A stretch of 64,000 nt of DNA, from the NCBI GenBank assembly GCA_007827375.1, contig VISH01000002.1, forward strand, positions 3,311,001 through 3,375,000. Reading direction: 5' to 3'. Origin of the DNA: Alteromonadaceae bacterium 2753L.S.0a.02. GTDB lineage: Bacteria > Pseudomonadota > Gammaproteobacteria > Pseudomonadales > Cellvibrionaceae. Below are positions 61,367 to 64,000 of this stretch, one piece after another (the stretch's first letter is position 1; each line of letters starts with the position of its first letter). The notes under the pieces are model-generated. The model saw only the letters and a list, made by a program, of their open reading frames with translations. It was not told the origin of the DNA and did no database searches. The translations under genes were made by a program, and so were the position numbers.

Positions 61367-62914
61367 ATGGCGCAGAGACCCTCCCCCATCTGGCTGGCGA
61401 TACGCCTGCCCCATCTGCCCCTGGAAGTCTTCGGCTTCAATGCCAGGCAGGCCGAAGCGGCCATTATTGTTCAAAAACAGCGGGTGCTCAGTGCCACCCA
61501 AAATGCGCTGGCAAGCGGCGTTGAACTCGATATGCCAGCAGCAACCGCGCAAATGCTGATTGACTGCCAACTCGTGGAGCGTGATCTAGCCTTGGAACAG
61601 GCGGCAATACGGCAACTAACCGATGCCCTGTATCAATACACCCCTTATTTACAACCATTTACCCCCAGTACTTTCCAACAGGCAGGTGTTGTTGCTGAGG
61701 TATCGCGCAGTCTAAAACTGTTTCACGGCATGGCAGAACTGCAACAATTAATGCGCGATACCCTCAAGCAGATCGGTTACGATTTTCTATTGGGCACAGG
61801 CCACACCGAACTGTGCGCCTGGCTGCTCTCCTGGCTGCCAGAAGCGTATTCGCAATTAAGTATTACCAAAAAAAATTTTATTGAACAATTAAATCGCCTG
61901 CCGGTGTCACTACTGTGCCAGTGTCACAGCTCGGCAGTAGCGGCGCACAAATTACGCGCTCATGTCGAGGAATTACAGCATTCCGGTTTTGATTTTTTTG
62001 TGGATATTACCCGGCAAATCGACAAGCAATCCACCGCCAGTTTACGCAAACGTTGGGGTAATGATTTTTGTAATTTCTTAAGTCAGCTTTACGACATTGA
62101 CCACCATCTGCAACAGGCAACACTGTTTAGTCGACCGCTACCGCAATACCACCCGGAGCAAATATTTTACGACAGCGTTCAGTTCGATTACCCACTAAAA
62201 TCCATTGAACAACTGCTACAACCCATGGATTATCTGCTGCAAAATTTAACGCGGTATTTAATCGCCAAACAACAGCAATGCCAAAAAATAGAATGGTTAT
62301 TTTTCGATATTTACCACAATAAACAAATTATTGAGGTTTACAGCAGTCAACAACAAAATCAGAGTGAATTGCTCTTGCAATTAAGCCGCATTCAACTGGA
62401 AGCCAAAACCCTCGCGTTTGAAGTGGACACCGTTGAACTAATTTGTCGCCACACCTTTAGCCATTTGCCGGATACTCAAGCGCTGGCATTTTGCGAAGCT
62501 GATAATAATCGTTCAAAAATTGAAAATAACTTCGCCATAGTAACCGCCAAATTGAAAGCCCGCCTGGGTGACACTGCACTTTTTGGTATTGCCACCGGCG
62601 ACAGCCACATTCCCGAACAAAGCCACAATAAGGTTACCCTCAGTGCACAAAACTCCCACACAATTCAGGAACAAGCACTGCCCCGCCCCAGTTGGCTGTT
62701 TGATAGCCCACATCATATTGTTGAAAAGCAACAGCAGTTACAGTGGCGCGGCAATGTTACGCTGCTGCATGGCCCGGAGCGCATCGAGGGCAACTGGTGG
62801 CAGCAGCAAACCGCACGGGATTACTTTATCGCACAACGCGATGATGGCCTGCGGCTCTGGGTGTTCTACGACCTGCAAGCCAGCCGTTGGTATGTGCACG
62901 GAGTATTTGGGTAA
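61367..62914 (+). CDS. imuB: ImuB, inactive Y-family polymerase
   Basis: 515 aa. The N-terminus 'WLAIRLPHLPLEVFGFN' replaces the metal-binding DxDxFFA motif of active Y-family polymerases, and the SxDE motif is absent in the palm segment around 'EVSRSLKLFHGMAEL'. ImuB normally bridges the beta clamp, ImuA and the DnaE2 polymerase. Polymerase-like thumb and little-finger regions follow (about 170-360), and the C-terminus ('LLHGPERIEGNWW', 'RDYFIAQRDDGLRLWVFYD') is typical. dnaE2, often third in this cassette, does not follow. Confidence 0.93.
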   Translation: MAQRPSPIWLAIRLPHLPLEVFGFNARQAEAAIIVQKQRVLSATQNALASGVELDMPAATAQMLIDCQLVERDLALEQAAIRQLTDALYQYTPYLQPFTPSTFQQAGVVAEVSRSLKLFHGMAELQQLMRDTLKQIGYDFLLGTGHTELCAWLLSWLPEAYSQLSITKKNFIEQLNRLPVSLLCQCHSSAVAAHKLRAHVEELQHSGFDFFVDITRQIDKQSTASLRKRWGNDFCNFLSQLYDIDHHLQQATLFSRPLPQYHPEQIFYDSVQFDYPLKSIEQLLQPMDYLLQNLTRYLIAKQQQCQKIEWLFFDIYHNKQIIEVYSSQQQNQSELLLQLSRIQLEAKTLAFEVDTVELICRHTFSHLPDTQALAFCEADNNRSKIENNFAIVTAKLKARLGDTALFGIATGDSHIPEQSHNKVTLSAQNSHTIQEQALPRPSWLFDSPHHIVEKQQQLQWRGNVTLLHGPERIEGNWWQQQTARDYFIAQRDDGLRLWVFYDLQASRWYVHGVFG

Positions 62915-63116
62915 ACCATGCCACGTCAGTGAGCGTTTCGTGGCAGGCGCATGTATACAAGTGCAGATGGCACGCCATTAATCACTTTTAGTTATGAATA
63001 TCCGGCAACTATAGAAAATCAGTCTACGAACACATACTCAAAAAATGGAGGAATTGGCAATCGAAATTACACTTAAGTAATCGGGAATAGATAAAACACA
63101 CTAAGAGCATTTGATT

Positions 63117-64000
63117 ATGAAAACAGCATTGGTCGCACTACCCGCCGCCTTCTTGTTAGTTTGCCAACTTGCCCAGTCACAGGTGGCAACGCGGGCTCCA
63201 GCACCGATAGATATCAAAAAATGCATGAATATCAATTGCGACTGCAATGCTCTGCCTTCCGAAACCTGGAAAGAAGTGTGCAGTATTAAAGAACTTAACC
63301 TTAAAAACACCTGCCAAAAAACCATGGCTGAACAAATTGGCTATTGCTCTATTCACGGTCCGGAAGCCAACTACCTGCCACTTTCCATAAATCGCGAAAC
63401 CACCAGTGTTGAACAAAGTAACTCCGTAAAAACCATCAACCACAAACTCGCTGCCATTTACTGGGCAATGCACAAAGACCTGGAACATATCAATACCAGC
63501 GTGAAACAAGCCAAATATGATGAAGCCGAGCAACGCCTGGAGACTATTCAAGCCAACCTGGAAAATTTATTCGATTTTCAGAAAAAAATGGTTGCAATAC
63601 TTAACGATACTCAAAATAGCGCCAAGGCAGAGCAATCGTGGCGAAATTTTGCAGAAGATACCGATGCAGTCGGTGCAAGCCTCGCTCATATCGGCAATGA
63701 ATTATTGTTAACACAAGCCGATCAGCCGAGCAGTTCTCCAGCCAAGCAGGCTGCCATTAATATTTTGCAGGCTACCGGAAATGTTTACGAGCACGTTGGC
63801 TATGGTTACTCCAAAGGCATCCGCTATGCGTTATCGGCTCAAGCCTGGAAGTCAGCAGCAGAGTCCTCCTCAACCGTGTTGAAAAATTCCCCCGATGCCG
63901 CGCCTGAAGCTATAGAACACTACCGCTATCAAACCGCCACCCGACTCCATCGTGCCAGCTACAACCTATTGCTGACCAAAGATGAAGAAGCCGCAAAAGA
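63117..64000 (+). CDS. Secreted protein of unknown function, 3' end outside window
   Basis: Open from ATG 63117 to the window end (294 codons seen). Signal peptide about 1-20 ('LLVCQLAQSQ'). The mature N-terminus is Cys-rich (six Cys within about 60 residues: 'KCMNINCDCNALP', 'EVCSIKELNLKNTCQ', 'IGYCSIHG'). After that a long helical region with a coiled-coil character runs through 'WAMHKDLEHINTSVKQAKYD' and 'NLENLFDFQKKMVAIL'. No family recognised. It begins 202 bp after imuB, with no terminator seen in between, and lies outside the SOS cassette by spacing. Confidence 0.65.
   Translation, partial: MKTALVALPAAFLLVCQLAQSQVATRAPAPIDIKKCMNINCDCNALPSETWKEVCSIKELNLKNTCQKTMAEQIGYCSIHGPEANYLPLSINRETTSVEQSNSVKTINHKLAAIYWAMHKDLEHINTSVKQAKYDEAEQRLETIQANLENLFDFQKKMVAILNDTQNSAKAEQSWRNFAEDTDAVGASLAHIGNELLLTQADQPSSSPAKQAAINILQATGNVYEHVGYGYSKGIRYALSAQAWKSAAESSSTVLKNSPDAAPEAIEHYRYQTATRLHRASYNLLLTKDEEAAK

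Noticed and set aside
1..64000. CRISPR array, tRNA, rRNA or insertion sequence
   Set aside because: Reading through the intergenic regions, I saw no regularly spaced repeats, no cloverleaf with a CCA end and no transposase with terminal repeats. A covariance-model scan would be needed to exclude small RNAs.

Overview
The window looks like a chromosomal segment of a wood- or plant-wall-degrading marine gammaproteobacterium of the Cellvibrionaceae type, most likely Teredinibacter turnerae (shipworm symbiont) or a close relative. The main reason is a cluster of secreted glycoside hydrolases built from CBM5, CBM10 and catalytic modules joined by long polyserine linkers. One of them has the GH5-CBM5-CBM5-GH6 layout that I know as CelAB of T. 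turnerae. The species assignment is inference; no search was run.

Layout. (1) 1-12,492, minus strand: a compact set of twelve genes for a phage-tail-like contractile injection system of the eCIS/MAC/T6SS-iv lineage. It runs from tube terminator through one sheath, two tubes, a DUF5908-like small protein, a LysM tube-initiator-like protein, spike, gp25, PAAR tip and a giant baseplate-J protein to a fibre-like protein cut by the window start. No capsid, terminase, integrase or classical T6SS membrane genes are present. The AAA+ ATPase usual for these loci is not seen and may lie to the left. (2) 12.7-20.9 kb: housekeeping and regulation (greB, two tandem HD-GYP proteins, an aromatic/aspartate aminotransferase divergent from an Lrp-type regulator, a hairpin-rich intergenic block, dgkA, pdxH, mobA, a hypothetical protein). 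(3) 20.9-26.1 kb: a large beta-helix lipoprotein and a two-gene unit of a polytopic membrane protein plus a VWA lipoprotein. (4) 26.2-42.1 kb: the wall-degradation cluster, comprising a CBM10 beta-helix protein, GH9, GH5_8 mannanase, CelAB, a TolB-like lipoprotein and a second GH6 enzyme. Terminators separate most genes, so they are probably transcribed singly. (5) 42.5-52.2 kb: a membrane-anchored AraC regulator, a TonB receptor, an RND efflux operon headed by a YgaV/BigR-like ArsR repressor and a DUF2892 protein under a 22-bp palindrome, and a DUF1461 membrane protein. (6) 52.2-57.0 kb: nitrate transporter, PP2C-kinase fusion and CZB chemoreceptor, preceded by a well-formed sigma-54 promoter and an NtrC-like site. 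(7) 57.0-64.0 kb: a glycosyltransferase/PAP2 pair, a DsbA-fold protein, a ROK sugar kinase, the SOS mutagenesis pair imuA-imuB behind a consensus LexA box, and the start of an unknown secreted protein.

How the parts fit together: the secreted hydrolases attack cellulose and mannan, with CBMs holding them on the substrate. The nitrogen unit suits life on nitrogen-poor wood. The injection system could act on eukaryotic or bacterial neighbours; its target and cargo cannot be read from this window.
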